Notes under the pieces: model-generated | Databases searched by the model: none | Seen by the model: only the letters and a program-made list of their open reading frames with translations | Told to the model about the DNA's origin: nothing | Position numbers and translations under genes: made by a program | Shown here: positions 11,535 through 23,592 of the stretch, piece after piece | How positions within the stretch are numbered: the first letter of the stretch is position 1 | How the letters are laid out: each line of letters starts with the position of its first letter | Assembly (NCBI GenBank): GCA_029531795.1 | Contig: JAPEIS010000006.1 | Location: forward strand, 434,001 to 498,000 | From: Sclerotinia nivalis | Taxonomy: Eukaryota > Ascomycota > Leotiomycetes > Helotiales > Sclerotiniaceae | Length of the DNA stretch: 64,000 nt | Direction of reading: 5' to 3'

Positions 11535-14500
11535 CGTGACAGGATTTTCAATCTTCAATTGAATGATATGAAGTTATTTCCAGTGAAAACAAGAACGATG
11601 ATGATAGAGTTGAGCTCCAGTTCAGCTGTGATTCCATAACATTAACTTTTCTACCGAGGCTGCATATGCAGGGCGTCGTCCGTGCCTTTTATTTGTTGGT
11701 GTTCCCCCTTCCTCCCACCTCAATTACCGGTATAATTTATTATAGATTCTGAAGTAAAGAGGAGATGGATGCTCGTGCGGCCCGAAAGTATGTACCTCCG
11801 AACGCTAAGAAGTAGTTGTTCTAATTGGTCAAACTGCCCCATTTGCAAGGATTCTTTTTCTTCGGGGTTTTTATACTTTCTAGCAGCACGAGTTAACGTA
11901 ACGGTTTCCCCAGTTTCTAAAGGTTCCTGCACGAAAAAGCAGCGGAGATGGTCACGTGTTAGCTGTATTTGATCCCAATTCTTGGCATAAAATATCTCGC
12001 ACGTAAAACAATATCCGAACACTAAGGACATCGATTCAACGCAACGCACCTACTTAGATGATCCGTTATTGAATATCCTCCGGCACTTTCGGAGCCATCT
12101 TTCGCGATTGAGATAGATGTAGACGGCAACCTTACATTCGGTAAAATTTAAATCCTACGTTCCCAATCTGGTAACAGTGGTCATGGACGTCAAACGGATG
12201 CTCGCGGTAGTAGCAGCTCTCTTCTCATATCTGAATCGACGTTTCTGCGTATTCGGATGAGTTTCTCATAATGACGACGTAATCTTAAAGGATGAGGATA
12301 ATATAATGGGAATCGGTGAGGTAATCAAGAAGATGCATGTTCGACTTTTATGAAGGGGTTAATGGTATCGCATGAGTGAGAGCAGGGGCGGCATCAGTGT
12401 TATGCTCTTTCTATCGAGAAACGTGAAATCTTTGGACTGCCCTACTGACCATTGCAACCTGCAATAAGGATCGATTTCATCAATGAGACTCCAGGAAGTG
12501 TCATTGGCGTGGAGGTACCTGCGAATTAATTCATCTGATGCGACTCATGGATTGATCCACAATTTACAGGTCTGTGGTAGTAGAGACGAGCCTTTTTCAA
12601 TCCGAGATTCGAAAATCTTTCGATTATACCGTTGAAGAACTGTGTTTCTCAGATCTTCAGATGATTTTATTGACAGATGGTAGGTCATCATCAATCATCA
12701 ATGGCCCGCTCACAGCAACTCTCGCGCTTCGGCTGACGCACTCTTGTAGGAAATAATGGGAAGAGTCAGAAATGAACGTGAAAGGTGCTTGGCCGCATGT
12801 CTAGTGAGTTCCCAGACAATTGCCAAACATATCTCATGCGAATGCGTCCTCTTGAACGTTGCTTTGCTTCCATTCAGATACAGAAAACGAGCGAGTTAGG
12901 ACAGAGATTTATCTAGTAATGCAGTATTTAGGGCAGCTTTCCAGTTGTTCACATCAGCTCAAGCATTGAATAGCTCTATGGAAAGAGTAGTATTTCTTCC
13001 TTCGAAGCATCTTTCCAATTGCTGATCATAACTCCAATTAAAAATGCTCTGTGAAAGGAATAACACTTTCCTTACCTGGAGGAAGGATATTTCCTTGATC
13101 AATAATACTGCAGTTCAGACATCAAACACATTTATTCCGTACACTACCATTTACCATTTACTCCCTTACCGCCTTCATCACAACCCGTTCCCCAACACTA
13201 CCTGCCCAGTGAATCCCTCCCTCCCCTCACCCACCCACCTACATAAACCAAAACAATATCAATTCCCTCGGCCCAGCGTGTGCTTCTGGCACAGTGGTAG
13301 AGGTTCAAGTTCGCACATTGTTGCTTATTAATAGGTTCAAGACGATCCCAGATAGCGAGAGACCTTTCGCGGATTGTGGCGGCCGACGTTCTTTTTCTTT
13401 TTTGTCTTTTTTTTCTGTGGATTTTTGGGAGTTGTGCGGAGGAAGGGGTGGTGTGCAGTTTTTTGTTTTGGGGAGGGTGTTGAGAGTTGATTGGATTTGC
13501 GTTGGGGGGTGAAGTGAGTGAAGGGAGTGAAGTGAATATGGTGGGTGGTTGGAAGTGAAGTGAAGTGAAGTGAGGAATATCTATATTGTGGGGCTTTTAG
13601 CATTTGAATGGAGGGACAACAGTCAATACCAAAAAACTCATTAGAGCATATGTAGTAAGAATCCAATCTTAAGTTTATCTCTGCCCAAACAATCTATTTT
13701 CAATACAAAACTGCGCGTAAATAGTTTCAAAAGTGAGTTATCCTTATATTTCGCAGAAGTAATATGGGTATTGCTATTACCACCGCAACCCGTCAAAACC
13801 TGGTGAATTCCAATTGGTCAAATATTTACTTGAAGCTTTTATTTTATTATTACCTAATTTAGGGCTTCTTGATTACACTTATCATTAAGGTTATCAGGGC
13901 TTAAGGGTTTGGATAGAAGATTATGAGTCGCGGTCGAAAGAACAAACCTCATCATCTGTCCGCTTCACTCCTCTTCACTTCACCACTTCATACATACCAA
14001 AACCCGAGAAATAAGTACATCCACATCTCCTCACATCCTCCCAGAGAACAGCAGTTAAAACAATTGAATTGTATCTTTTCACCTCAAAAATAAACCCAAA
14101 ACTCAAACATTACACTCATTTTGCATGCATATTTCATCGCATCCCATCCCATCCCATCATACTGATCACAATCTATCTAATCCATCCCATCTTAACAAAT
14201 CTAAACCCAAAACTGAAGCTATATTACCACTTACTAATTAACACTCGATAAATATACTCATATCACGCATAAAGACTGTTCTACTACTAACTATAATATC
14301 ATCACCCATCAACTTATCTAGACAACTTTATATTAATTATCTAACATTTCTCATCTACCATTCTTGCAGAAACCTTTCCAATTTTGTGGGATGATAGAGA
14401 TAAAGAATTAAAAGCAGTTTTTGGGGGAAGGATATTGGATTGAAAGTCCTACCTACTTACTGTGCTAGTGAAGTGAAGGGATGGAGGGGGAAAGAAGTAA

Positions 14501-15084
14501 TATGTGAGATTATCTAGGTAGGTACCTTCGGATGATTTGGCTGGAGCATGAAAATATTATTGAATCAGATGCACTTCGCACGAGGTATTTTCTCGTGCTG
14601 ATTTGGGGAAAAGTTATTAGACAAGCAAAGAAACGTGGACAAGATTGTTTTTGGTTTTGATATCGCTGTCTATCAGTGGCTGCAAGGTATGTAGGTAGGT
14701 TTTTTGCATGTCCGTCTTTGAGTATTTGGTGAGGTTTGAGGCATTATCTTATTTTGTGGATAAATCATGTAAGATTATATGCTACACATATCTTGGAATT
14801 ACCATGTCAAAATCGAATACATTGACAAAAAAATGTAACACTTATGGTTGGCATATGCCCAAGGTTGTTGTGAAAATATCGATTTAGGGCTGAACTAATA
14901 ATAATGGTGTTTACTATTGACCCCTTTTTTTTGGAACTGTGTTGCGCTAACCCCCAACCAAACAATGTAATCATAAAATCCTATCAATAAACTCCATTTT
15001 TGTGTACTCCATCGCCAGTTCAACCATTAACATTCCATCATAATTCATCATTTGTAAATCCTATTCCCCACTGCAGAAAACCCA
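11535..15084. other. Spacer upstream of the alcohol oxidase; no gene seen
   Basis: 3.5 kb between the oxidase start and the 3' end of the next minus-strand gene. A 104-codon minus frame from an internal ATG (about 12029 down to 11720) has ordinary amino-acid composition but no motif I recognise and no clear promoter. A tRNA box-A-like string at 13287-13297 does not fold as a tRNA. The rest is AT-rich with short purine/pyrimidine tracts. Confidence 0.6.
11654..11659 (-). promoter_or_regulatory. CCGAGG motif, possible FarA/FarB-type site
   Basis: CCGAGG (CCTCGG on the other strand), 120 bp upstream of the alcohol oxidase ATG, matches the core bound by the fatty-acid-responsive regulators FarA/FarB in Aspergillus. 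A hexamer is expected by chance about once per 2 kb on both strands, so only its fit with the gene's function makes it notable. Confidence 0.35.
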
Positions 15085-16857
15085 TCACCTAGCAGTCATT
15101 TCCGCACCATAAACCGCAGCACTACCAACACCTAAACCTGCAGCAGATACTATACCCCAGGTAAGCGCAGCGATTTCCCAATCCTCATCTCCATCCTGAT
15201 CACCTTCAGCTACATTTGCATAAGTGCTAGGTGGTGGGACATATGCAGTATCTTGTTGGGATTTGGTAGATTTTCTAGGACGACCTCGACGACGAAGTGG
15301 AGATGTATCAGTTCTGTGAGATGATTAGCTATCATATCTTCATAATACAGAACAGGAAGTCTTACGATTTGGCGGTACCCTCCACTTCCTCCTTGACCTT
15401 CACTCCTGTGTTGGACTTGTTCATCCAAGGGATGACCACTCGCAAAATCTCATTACCATCCAATGCTCTGACAGCAGCCCAAGTCCCAAGGCTTAAGCCC
15501 GAAAGAAGGACATCATATCCCACTGATCCTACAGCAGGATGATCTCCAATTGAACCTAAGACTCTTTCAAGAGCTTTGAATATGCGATTTGTGTTTGATC
15601 GATGGACTTTTTCGAGTGGATGAAGGAGACTGTGACGGTAATAATGATTCTCTGGTGTGTTGTGAAGTAGAGCCAGACCTGTGGTTCTGAAATGAAGGAC
15701 CGAGGATATGACTGAGATACTGCGGAAGATTCTCATATATGAAGAATAAGCTCCATGTGGGTGATCGTACGTAGTTCCCCAATGCTCAGGGATGATGTAA
15801 GGAAGTAATAATGGTGCGAATGGAAGTGATACCGATAATAGTGCTACTGTCCCGAATGAAGATGTATTTGCCGCGAAGGGTGTTAAAAACATGGCACCAT
15901 GGCCAGAGAGAAGTAAGGCAATGTAGAAGCCAGAACTCGGAAGCCAATTATTCGCTCGTCGTGGGACAATCTTCTCAAACCATAATCTAGATGATGACTG
16001 TCAACAAATCTTTCTCAACATCTCAAAAATAATTACTCACTTATGCACGCCTCCAAAAGCTCTCCTCGTATCTGTCAAAACATCTACGTTCTCTGGTAAC
16101 GACACTGGAGTGAGCAAAATAGCCACAAACCACAAATTTTGAGCAAAAGAGACATTGACGAGCTGTCCCAGAAGAATAAATGCCCATAAATTTGAGATGC
16201 TTCTTCGACGTCCTTCAATTGCAACATAGGTACTAAAAGAATTCATCGCAAAACTAGCTTGTTGACCCCACCAAAAATATTTTGCATTTTCGGCGACTAT
16301 TTCGAGGTTATCACGGTAGAAAGGCGTATCATTGAGCCATCTGATGATTTCAAATCGGCCTGGATGTTGACCTAGTCGAAAGGCACCTTTATCACCAAAG
16401 AGACTGTACTCATAGTTAATATGTTTCGTGCCATAAAGTCAACTTCTTCATGAAGATGTGTAAAAACAAACCTATCAGGTAATTCAACACCTCTTTCAGC
16501 AGCCCAAACTCTGTAGCTCAAACTTGCCCCGCTCACACCAAACCACCCAGCAGTTATTAAACCCAATAAAGCCAAACTGATGAATATCTTAACATGGTCA
16601 CGTCTCAAATGTTGACGATGTCTTGTGGCTGATGAAGGTGGAAGTGCTAGATATGAACGATAGATGGTGCGAGAAACGAGAGCTGTCAGACATGATGTTA
16701 GGAGTATATGCCCTCCTATTTGTAAAGTTGGAAGAAGACTATATGTATATCAGTATTCCCGTTTGTATATTTTCAAATACTATTTTAGACAACGAATCAT
16801 GGGAATATGAATGTGAATATAATACCTTGGATCCTGATCAATTTCGATCGGCGCCAT
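15085..16857 (-). CDS. Multi-pass membrane protein of unknown function
   Basis: I do not recognise the family. Exons are 16857-16826, 16738-16472, 16403-16041, 15986-15366 and 15313-15085 (introns 87, 68, 54 and 52 nt), 503 residues. Start MAPIEIDQ. Hydrophobic segments lie near residues 12-34, 58-78, 168-195, 236-258, 265-288, 376-396 and 479-497, so about seven membrane passes and no signal peptide are likely. A basic, AT-hook-like RRRGRPRKS run at about 434-442 sits in the hydrophilic loop before the last helix, followed by an acidic stretch. Conserved-looking aromatic motifs include AKYFWWGQQ and FAQNLWFVAILL. The splice sites join frames cleanly and one alternative acceptor (at 16409) gives a premature stop. 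It shares its promoter with the divergent ARL3-type gene, which by itself says little about function. Confidence 0.8.
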
Positions 16858-17464
16858 TTTTACACCCACGTTTTGTCAAATCACCGAAAACCAAATTCAT
16901 GCAAAACGAAACAAAACAGGTTCATAAGTCATAGAGCATAATAATCAAAACTTAGGACACAATTTCTTAAGATATCGATGTTGTTGGCAGGCTTGACACG
17001 TGAGAGCGCTAATGCTACGGTCCACTAGCTTCCGCATCATGCAGGCTTAAGGTTAGCGTTATTCAGCCTTGTGTCAAGGCTTTGGTGAGGTTGGTCGCGA
17101 CACATTTCTTATTGAGACTAAGATGTCTCACTATTAGCTTTGCAGGACTCAATTCTATCTCCGAATCTTCGTAATCTCTTATATGAGATCGATATTGAGG
17201 TGAAGCAATTCCCTAGCACCTAACTCGATTGCTAGCTGCATTTTGTTTTGCACACGCCGCTTAACCTGTTCAAAACAACCCGCTTCCCTACTCAATAGTA
17301 GTTCTTTCAGGATCCCAGGACGGTTCGGTCCAGGAGACTTCCTGCCTTCGATCCGCGAAAGTTATATACTTCTTTTCCCCTTCCCTATAGACGTGTAGCA
17401 GTACTTTGAGAGTTCTAAGGTCGTGGAATTGGTATGTGCAGATTGCACAATCAACAAAGTCAAG
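16858..17464. promoter_or_regulatory. Divergent promoter region between membrane protein and ARL3 genes
   Basis: 607 bp between two divergent start codons. It contains no ORF of note and must hold the core promoters of both genes. I see no strong TATA box or tandem element, in keeping with housekeeping-type promoters. Confidence 0.6.
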
Positions 17465-18369
17465 ATGTATCATTTAGCAAAGGGATTATATCGATACGCT
17501 ACTAGTAAAGAGGGTTAGTTCAGCTTCTCATTTGTCTATATACTTACTCTTTGATTTCTGCCACCCAATACTTTTGCGTCAATGCGAGCTCTGGGGATAT
17601 GAGCTTATGGTTTAGTGAAAGTCAGATCTCAGTTGGCAGATATGAATCGCACAAATCCTTATATCTTTCTCAATCCTCAAGTTCGCTCTACCAGCATAAT
17701 TTATTCAATTCTACTCTTTCCCTTCACGAATTAACCTCTCTCCTAGAATACTCCGTCCTCCTTCTCGGTCTCGACAATGCAGGCAAAACTACCCTCCACA
17801 CCCAAATCAAATCCCTTTATTCCCCGCATAACCCCTCCCCCGCAGATCCGTCACAACTAAAGACTGTCCCCACCGTTGGTCAAAATGTCTCCACTATCGT
17901 TCTTCCAGATATGTATTTAAAGATCTGGGATATAGGTGGTCAACACTCTCTGCGCAAATTATGGCAATCATACTACACCAGTTGTCATGCTATTGTTTTC
18001 ATAATCGATAGTACTGATATTGGTTCTGGTGATCTTGCAGATCTAGATTCAGATTCTGGGGATAAAGATGTGGGTAGATTGGAGGAATGTAAATTGGTAT
18101 TGGAAGATGTGTTAAAAAGTGTGGAGACGGAAGGGGTACCTGTGTTGGTATTGGCGAATAAACAGGATAGAGAGGATTGTGTAGAGGTAGTGAGGATTAA
18201 GGAAGGATTGGTGAAAAGGGTTTTTGAGGGAGAAGGAGGCGGCGGGATTAGGGATAGTAGGGTTTTACCAATTAGTGCGTTAGGAGGGACAGGTGTGAGG
18301 GAGGCGGTTGAGTGGGTTAGGAGTAGAGTTGTTTGGAATAGGGAAGGGAGACCACCTGTTATGCGGTAA
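17465..18369 (+). CDS. ARL3: ARL3/ARFRP1-type Arf-like small GTPase
   Basis: Small GTPase of the trans-Golgi. In yeast Arl3 recruits Arl1 and then GRIP-domain golgins, and is membrane-bound through Sys1. Exons are 17465-17513 and 17747-18369 around a 233-nt intron; 223 residues. The N-terminus MYHLAKGLYRY matches the Arl3/ARFRP1 amphipathic start and lacks the Gly2 used for myristoylation in Arf1. G-motifs: P-loop GLDNAGKT (24-31), switch II WDIGGQ, NKQD, and SAL near the C-terminus. An acidic insert (SDSGDKD) lengthens the loop before helix alpha-3. The start is supported because the first exon supplies residues conserved in the family; the longer frame open upstream of 17747 is intron read-through. 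Symbol follows yeast usage. Confidence 0.93.
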
Positions 18370-19660
18370 TGGGGGTGTAGTGAAGGGTGGAGAAGTGAGC
18401 AGAATTCTCCACCTAGCCGAAGGGGCAATAGCAGAGGGGGGTGGCGAATACCATGCGGAGTTGAGAAGAATAGACAGGAAAAGGATTGGAGAAAGGGAAG
18501 AGATTTACTTTTGTTTCTCTTGTTTGGTCCCCTTCACCCCGCTCCCCATCTACAACTCCAGCATTCCAGCTATCGGACATGAGATTCACTTTTTCGCACA
18601 ACACGCGCCCAGATCGGGTAGAATACCTCAAATTGCCTCTCTGGAGACTCTTGTTTCACATCAGCTGAGGCTATGATGGAAACTCGTTCCAGGCAACAAG
18701 TCAGACAGAGGCCACGTTAGAGAGATGTAGAGTCCTTTTTTTATTTCGATTTGGTATGATATTATGGATAAGCATGGAGTTCAGCGGCGTTTATATATTT
18801 CGAATTACATGGTCACAAGAATAGGAGGTGGAAAATGAAAAAAGGAAGAAGGGCATATTATATGATATACCGAGAGCGAAAGAATTTAGAATATTGGAAT
18901 TAGGAAGTATAAATATAATCTATATTTACAAGTCTCCGCATCCTTTCTCCGACTATTAGCTAAGTAGCTGTGATTTGTTCGTATCACCATATACCAAGAG
19001 TTGGAACACCCAACTACTTCTATATTCGAGTATCCTCACATGAACACACAGTCGTATACATAATTCCCAATACCTTTCTTTTTTATCCCCCCCTCCCCTC
19101 CTTCTCACTCCCATCCGGAATCATCTCAATAATATAAAAGTAACTCCAAACACAACTTCTATAAACAAAATCCCGAATCTTTAGCCCTTAAGTCCCTAAA
19201 CCTACAGTACTAGACCACAGCTATTTGCTGGCCTGGATTTCACCCAGATCTGATTCTCAATACCACTCTATTCAAAGTAAATTATTAAATCAACCTTTCA
19301 TTATTTTGAAGCAGAATTTTAATATATTTGAGATCTTGATATATATTTTAATGAAATAAAGAAGTATTTATATACCCTATTTCAATCATTCAATATTTAG
19401 TATATCAATTTTCAACTATAATACAAATCTTAATCCTCCTCGATGTATTACTTTTCAATTTATTGAATAATTCGTTATCCAATATATTCTATATTACCAC
19501 AGACTTCATCCGGACCTATTTTGGCGTTCTCAGGAAGTGTTCAAACTCTTCAGATTTTTCAAGTCTTCTCTTTTCCCGGTTTCTCAAACCAAAATCTAAG
19601 CTCTATCTCTCTATATCACTTTGCTTTCTCGTATAATTTGTAATTTATACTCAAATCTTT

Positions 19661-19705
19661 CCTATCCTATCCTATCCTATCCTATCCTATCCTATCCTAT
19701 CCTAT
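19661..19705. repeat. (CCTAT)9 array
   Basis: Nine perfect 5-bp units, 45 bp, followed by CCCATCCCAC-type degenerate units. It lies in the C/T-rich spacer. Confidence 0.95.
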
Positions 19706-20034
19706 GCCATCCCATCCCACCCAACCCAACCCACACCAAACCAAACCACCAATAAACCCCTTCCCGCCATCTTTCTCCCGATTTTCCTCTCGAACACCCC
19801 CAAACCACTCAAATACCCCCTTCCAACCTCCCTTACCCCCTTCCTCTGCGCCCTATAACCACACCTTCTTGAATATGCTTCAACACCATACTATTTTTGA
19901 ATTCCTTTTGATACTAATTACCTTTAACCCTTCTTTCTGAGTCTCCTCATCCCATCCCATTCCTTCTTTTAAATATCCCTCCTCCCTGTACTTTCTCATT
20001 TTCTTTTTCAAATATCTTCAAACATCACTTCCTC

Positions 20035-20093
20035 ATCTCAAATCTCAAATCTCAAATCTCAAATCTCAAATCTCAAATCTCAAATCTCAAATC
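20035..20093. repeat. (TCTCAAA)8 array
   Basis: Eight perfect 7-bp units. A two- to three-unit partner with the same motif recurs near 20400. Confidence 0.93.
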
Positions 20094-21499
20094 CAAAATC
20101 CATTCTGATACTCACAATACTTCACCACCATTCGCATTTCCATACTAACCCATCCCATCCCATTCCTTCCTCTCAAAACTCTCAATATCACCTCTTCCTT
20201 CCTTATTACCCCCTTTACTGCTCCCCTTACTATATCCATCTTTTCAAACAATCCAAAAATTTCTAACCTTCCAATCTTGAAAATATTAAGTGTACTTCCT
20301 CTCCCCCAACCCTTCCATAACTTTTCCCCCTCACCCACTCCGTTCTATCCCCATTCCCATTCTCCCATGATAATCCCAAACACACCAACGTACCCTTCAA
20401 TCTCAAATCTCAAATCCCAAATTCTCACTCTCCACTCCCTCTTTCAAATTTTCAAATACCCCTTTTCAACAGAACAGAAATCCCTATCTGTCCCTAGCGA
20501 CCCCAAACCCCTATCCCCGACCCTCTATTTCCTATCCCAAAAACTCATCGTTCTGAGATTTAAAATTATATATATTTATAAAAAAAATAAAAAAAATAAA
20601 AAAAGAAAGACAAAAGTTTAAAACAGATCCAAACCTCTCTCTCAATCTCTCTATATCCCTCTCTTTCTCTTCCCCCCATTCCCATCTTCTTCTTCTTCAA
20701 AAAAAAAAGAAAAAAAAAAAATAGAAAATCCATCCAAACTCAAATATAAACTTAAGCACAAACATAAGCACAACCTATCCCTTCTCCCCTCCCCCCCCTT
20801 CACCTCTCCCCACAGAAACCTACACCCATCCCAAGTATCCGAATCCGCAAATCTCTTTCCTCTATCATCAGCTTTCCATGCCAGAAATCTCATCATCATA
20901 TGCTATTCCATCCCATCCCATCCCCTAAACCCAACTACTATATACCCAACTACCAACTACTATATACCCAACTACCATATAACCACAAAACCACATACCT
21001 ACAAAAAACCACAACATAATATATACTCAACAAATCCAAACCTATCAAACGCCCCCTCATCCAAAAATATATAAATACTTAATCCCTTCCTCCCCCTCCC
21101 CCCTTCCCCCCTTTCCCCCTTCCCCCCTTCCCTTTCCCCCTCCCCTCTCTAGAAATTCATCTCATTCTACTCAATTTATTCATTCCCCATCTTCCATCTT
21201 CCATCCACAATCCACCCTCTACCTCTACCTCATCATCTTCTCCTCCCATTCTTCTCCTCCCATTCTTCCCCTCCCTTTCTTCTTCCCCTCCCTACTCCTC
21301 CTTATCTAACCCCCCAAATCTTCCCCTTTACCTCTTCATCTTCATCTTCATCTATACCATATATTAAACCGTATAGTATACAGATATTCAAATTGAGGAG
21401 GAATATAATATACTCATATCACATCGCATGATATTACAACATATTCCATCACGCCCACATCACATACCACACATCCATCACTCATTCCATCAATCATTC

Positions 21500-21525
21500 A
21501 AAAAAAAAAAAAAAAAAAAAAAAAA
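21500..21525. repeat. A26 homopolymer
   Basis: Twenty-six consecutive A residues. No target-site duplication or coding body is seen next to it, so I do not call it a retroposon tail. Confidence 0.9.
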
Positions 21526-21649
21526 CAGCAAATGAGCCCATAATTCATCATCAAATCTTCAAATATCATTGCAACAAAGCTATCTATCTAGTATCTAATT
21601 TAACTAACCACACAGAACAGACGACGTTCAAAGCCAGCTAGCTAGCAAA

Positions 21650-21946
21650 ATGCCTAGCAAGAAAGAGGCACCCTTCTTCAACTCTTCTCTTCATAAATTC
21701 CCATCATCCCAAATCCCAACCATCAATCCCATTCCATATCATATCATTCCCGCGGTATATCCACCCACCCACCATCCATCCAGCCAATCTTCATTCATCC
21801 ATACCCATACCCATAATGACCATTCCATTCATTCCTGCCCAAAACGCCATCCATTAAAAACACTCCCTCAGATAAAAAAAAAAACTCCTATATCTTCCCA
21901 TTCATTCACCAATATCAAAAGTCTAGATGATATAAAAAGCGAATGA
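21650..21946 (+). CDS. Doubtful short ORF after a C/T-rich leader-like tract
   Basis: 98 codons starting MPSKKEAPFF in a favourable context (caaaATG) and following 2 kb of pyrimidine-rich, leader-like DNA. After the first ~15 residues it turns into Pro/His/Ser-rich low complexity, and it has no domain, signal peptide or family resemblance. It may be the first exon of an undetected gene, a leader ORF, or chance. Confidence 0.15.
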   Translation: MPSKKEAPFFNSSLHKFPSSQIPTINPIPYHIIPAVYPPTHHPSSQSSFIHTHTHNDHSIHSCPKRHPLKTLPQIKKKTPISSHSFTNIKSLDDIKSE

Positions 21947-22358
21947 TTGTATCAAAACCCCACGCTAAAACAACAGCAAAACGCAAAAAGCAAAAAAAGA
22001 GATCATTAATCTAAGATGTATAGAAAGATCTTTGCTAAAGAACTTATCAAAAAATCGAAGACGAATAAAGCAGATAGAAGATTGCTCAGGCACAAAGGCT
22101 CAGGCAAGGAAATATCGAGATGTAAAGTGAATCTTAGGGTATTCAAACGCGATGAAGCAGTAGACTAGCAACGCTAAATCAAACGAGCAAGTAAACTTTG
22201 GTTTGTTGAAAAAGTTGTTGCCGTTGTTGTTTGAAAACTCTTGTATGTTCTTACATCTCAATCAAATAGGCCGTTTCTTGTCGTTAATATGGTATCAAAA
22301 AAGGGAATTCGTCGAATTCGTAAACGTCCAAATGCACATGTAAATTTCGATGATTCGA

Positions 22359-23592
22359 TTAAAAGGTGCTCCAGTGCCAATCTCTTGGGACACTTGCGGG
22401 AAGACTCTCGGCTGGACCTTTCAATTGTTCACCGAGAAGATTATCAACTGCTCTGCCTCTGATACAATTGACAACTGGGGTTGTAGGTTCTTCTTGAGAA
22501 CTTTCGCTATTGGATCGACTGGATCGTGCAATGGACCAACTTCTATAACCATGCCAGCAGTGTTCGCAAGAGCGACTTGGTGTACCCTTTGGATGATAAT
22601 TGGCACCTTGATCGAGTGGAACTGAGTAACCAGAATGTTGATCGCAAAAGATATTTCCGCAACGCCGACAATGATGCCGCCTTGTAAAGTAGGTGAAGTA
22701 TTTTGTACAGGTTGTTTCGTCGCAAATGGAGGATTTGGAATCAGGCTGAAGAAAAGGTTAGCATCCGATTTTGAAAATTTTATAAAGTAAGAAATTGAAG
22801 ATGTTGGGATGCAAGGTGGATAATTTTGAAGCACGCGACCCAGCCAAGCGATGAGGAATTGTTTGCATTTATTGGACATGGGTGATTTGTCCATTGCGGA
22901 ATCCAAGCACGTAATATCCATCAAGGTATTGCAACATTTGTTTGCACAAGTTACAAATACCTCAAGTACCCCAAGACTTCTTGAGAATAACAAGCTTTTG
23001 TTTATTTTCTTGCAGTTTTCCAATTTTGCCATTTGCTTCAAAATAAAATAATTGGGAAACTTTGCTAACGTACCTTCCAGTGATTTCTTGTTGGCAACGC
23101 TGTCACCTTTCCAAGTCCTTCGACATTCCATTCACATTCAGTTATTGCGCCCAATCCAAACTTTCCACTCTCTCCAGTCGATCTTCTAGTCAATGTCGTC
23201 GCGTTCTCCAAATCATCGAAGCTGCTATGCATACTTTGTGGTGGAGTAAGTGGTGATTGCTTCATCATTCTCTTGGGTGGGTCGGTTGGTCGCAAAACTG
23301 CTGGCACATACAATGGCGACTTGGGTGGTCTCAACTGTCTAGTGTGTGTTGGTAAATAATTTGAAAGTCCACTTCTTGGGGAAGTGGGTGAAGCATTATT
23401 GGGAGTGGAAGGTGTGGTATTTGTCGGGGAGATTTGGTGACTGCTGTAAAGAGTATATTGAGAAGGAGATGTGTTGAACTGTTGTACAGGCATTGCGAAA
23501 TCGGTTGCCATGACTTTCGATTTCTCCGCTGTCAAGTCGTAAGTGGTAGTAGGAGGAGGGTAGAAAGTCTGTTGATTTGTTTCGAAGAACAT
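22359..23592 (-). CDS. FYVE zinc-finger protein, Pib2-like
   Basis: Predicted to bind phosphatidylinositol 3-phosphate on vacuole or endosome membranes. Exons are 23592-23074 and 22745-22359 with a 328-nt intron; 301 residues. The join produces the FYVE entry motif W-K-P-D across the splice. The finger (about 172-245) shows the RRHHCRRCG core that binds PI3P, paired cysteines, CDQH in place of one Cys pair, and a final CEHCW. The N-terminal half is disordered, rich in Pro, Ser and Thr. The protein ends SVPRDWHWSTF, a tail I associate with fungal Pib2-type proteins, where the extreme C-terminus activates TORC1 in yeast; that link is inference. Frames open upstream of 23592 use no ATG; 23592 is the first ATG after a 661-nt ATG-free stretch. 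Confidence 0.88.

Larger units (their letters stand above)
18370..22358. other. Convergent spacer between ARL3 and FYVE genes; C/T-rich on the + strand
   Basis: About 4 kb between converging genes. From about 19.6 to 21.4 kb the + strand is overwhelmingly C, T and A with little G, and carries arrays of CCTAT and TCTCAAA and a poly(A) run. No frame with family resemblance is seen. A short ATG frame at 21650-21946 is listed separately. Confidence 0.65.

Noticed and set aside
11720..12049. Minus ORF of 109 codons upstream of the alcohol oxidase
   Set aside because: The first codon is not ATG, no motif or splice continuation was found, and it lies in the promoter side of another gene.
13268..13350. 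tRNA-like segment with box A (TGGCACAGTGG) and a GGTTCAA string
   Set aside because: No acceptor or anticodon stem can be paired, and the box B copy deviates from consensus at key bases.
21500..21525. Poly(A) as a retroposon or LINE tail
   Set aside because: There is no coding remnant or target-site duplication around it.
22421..23131. 236-codon minus-strand frame
   Set aside because: It reads through the FYVE intron and the wrong frame of exon 2; splicing gives a clear FYVE finger instead.
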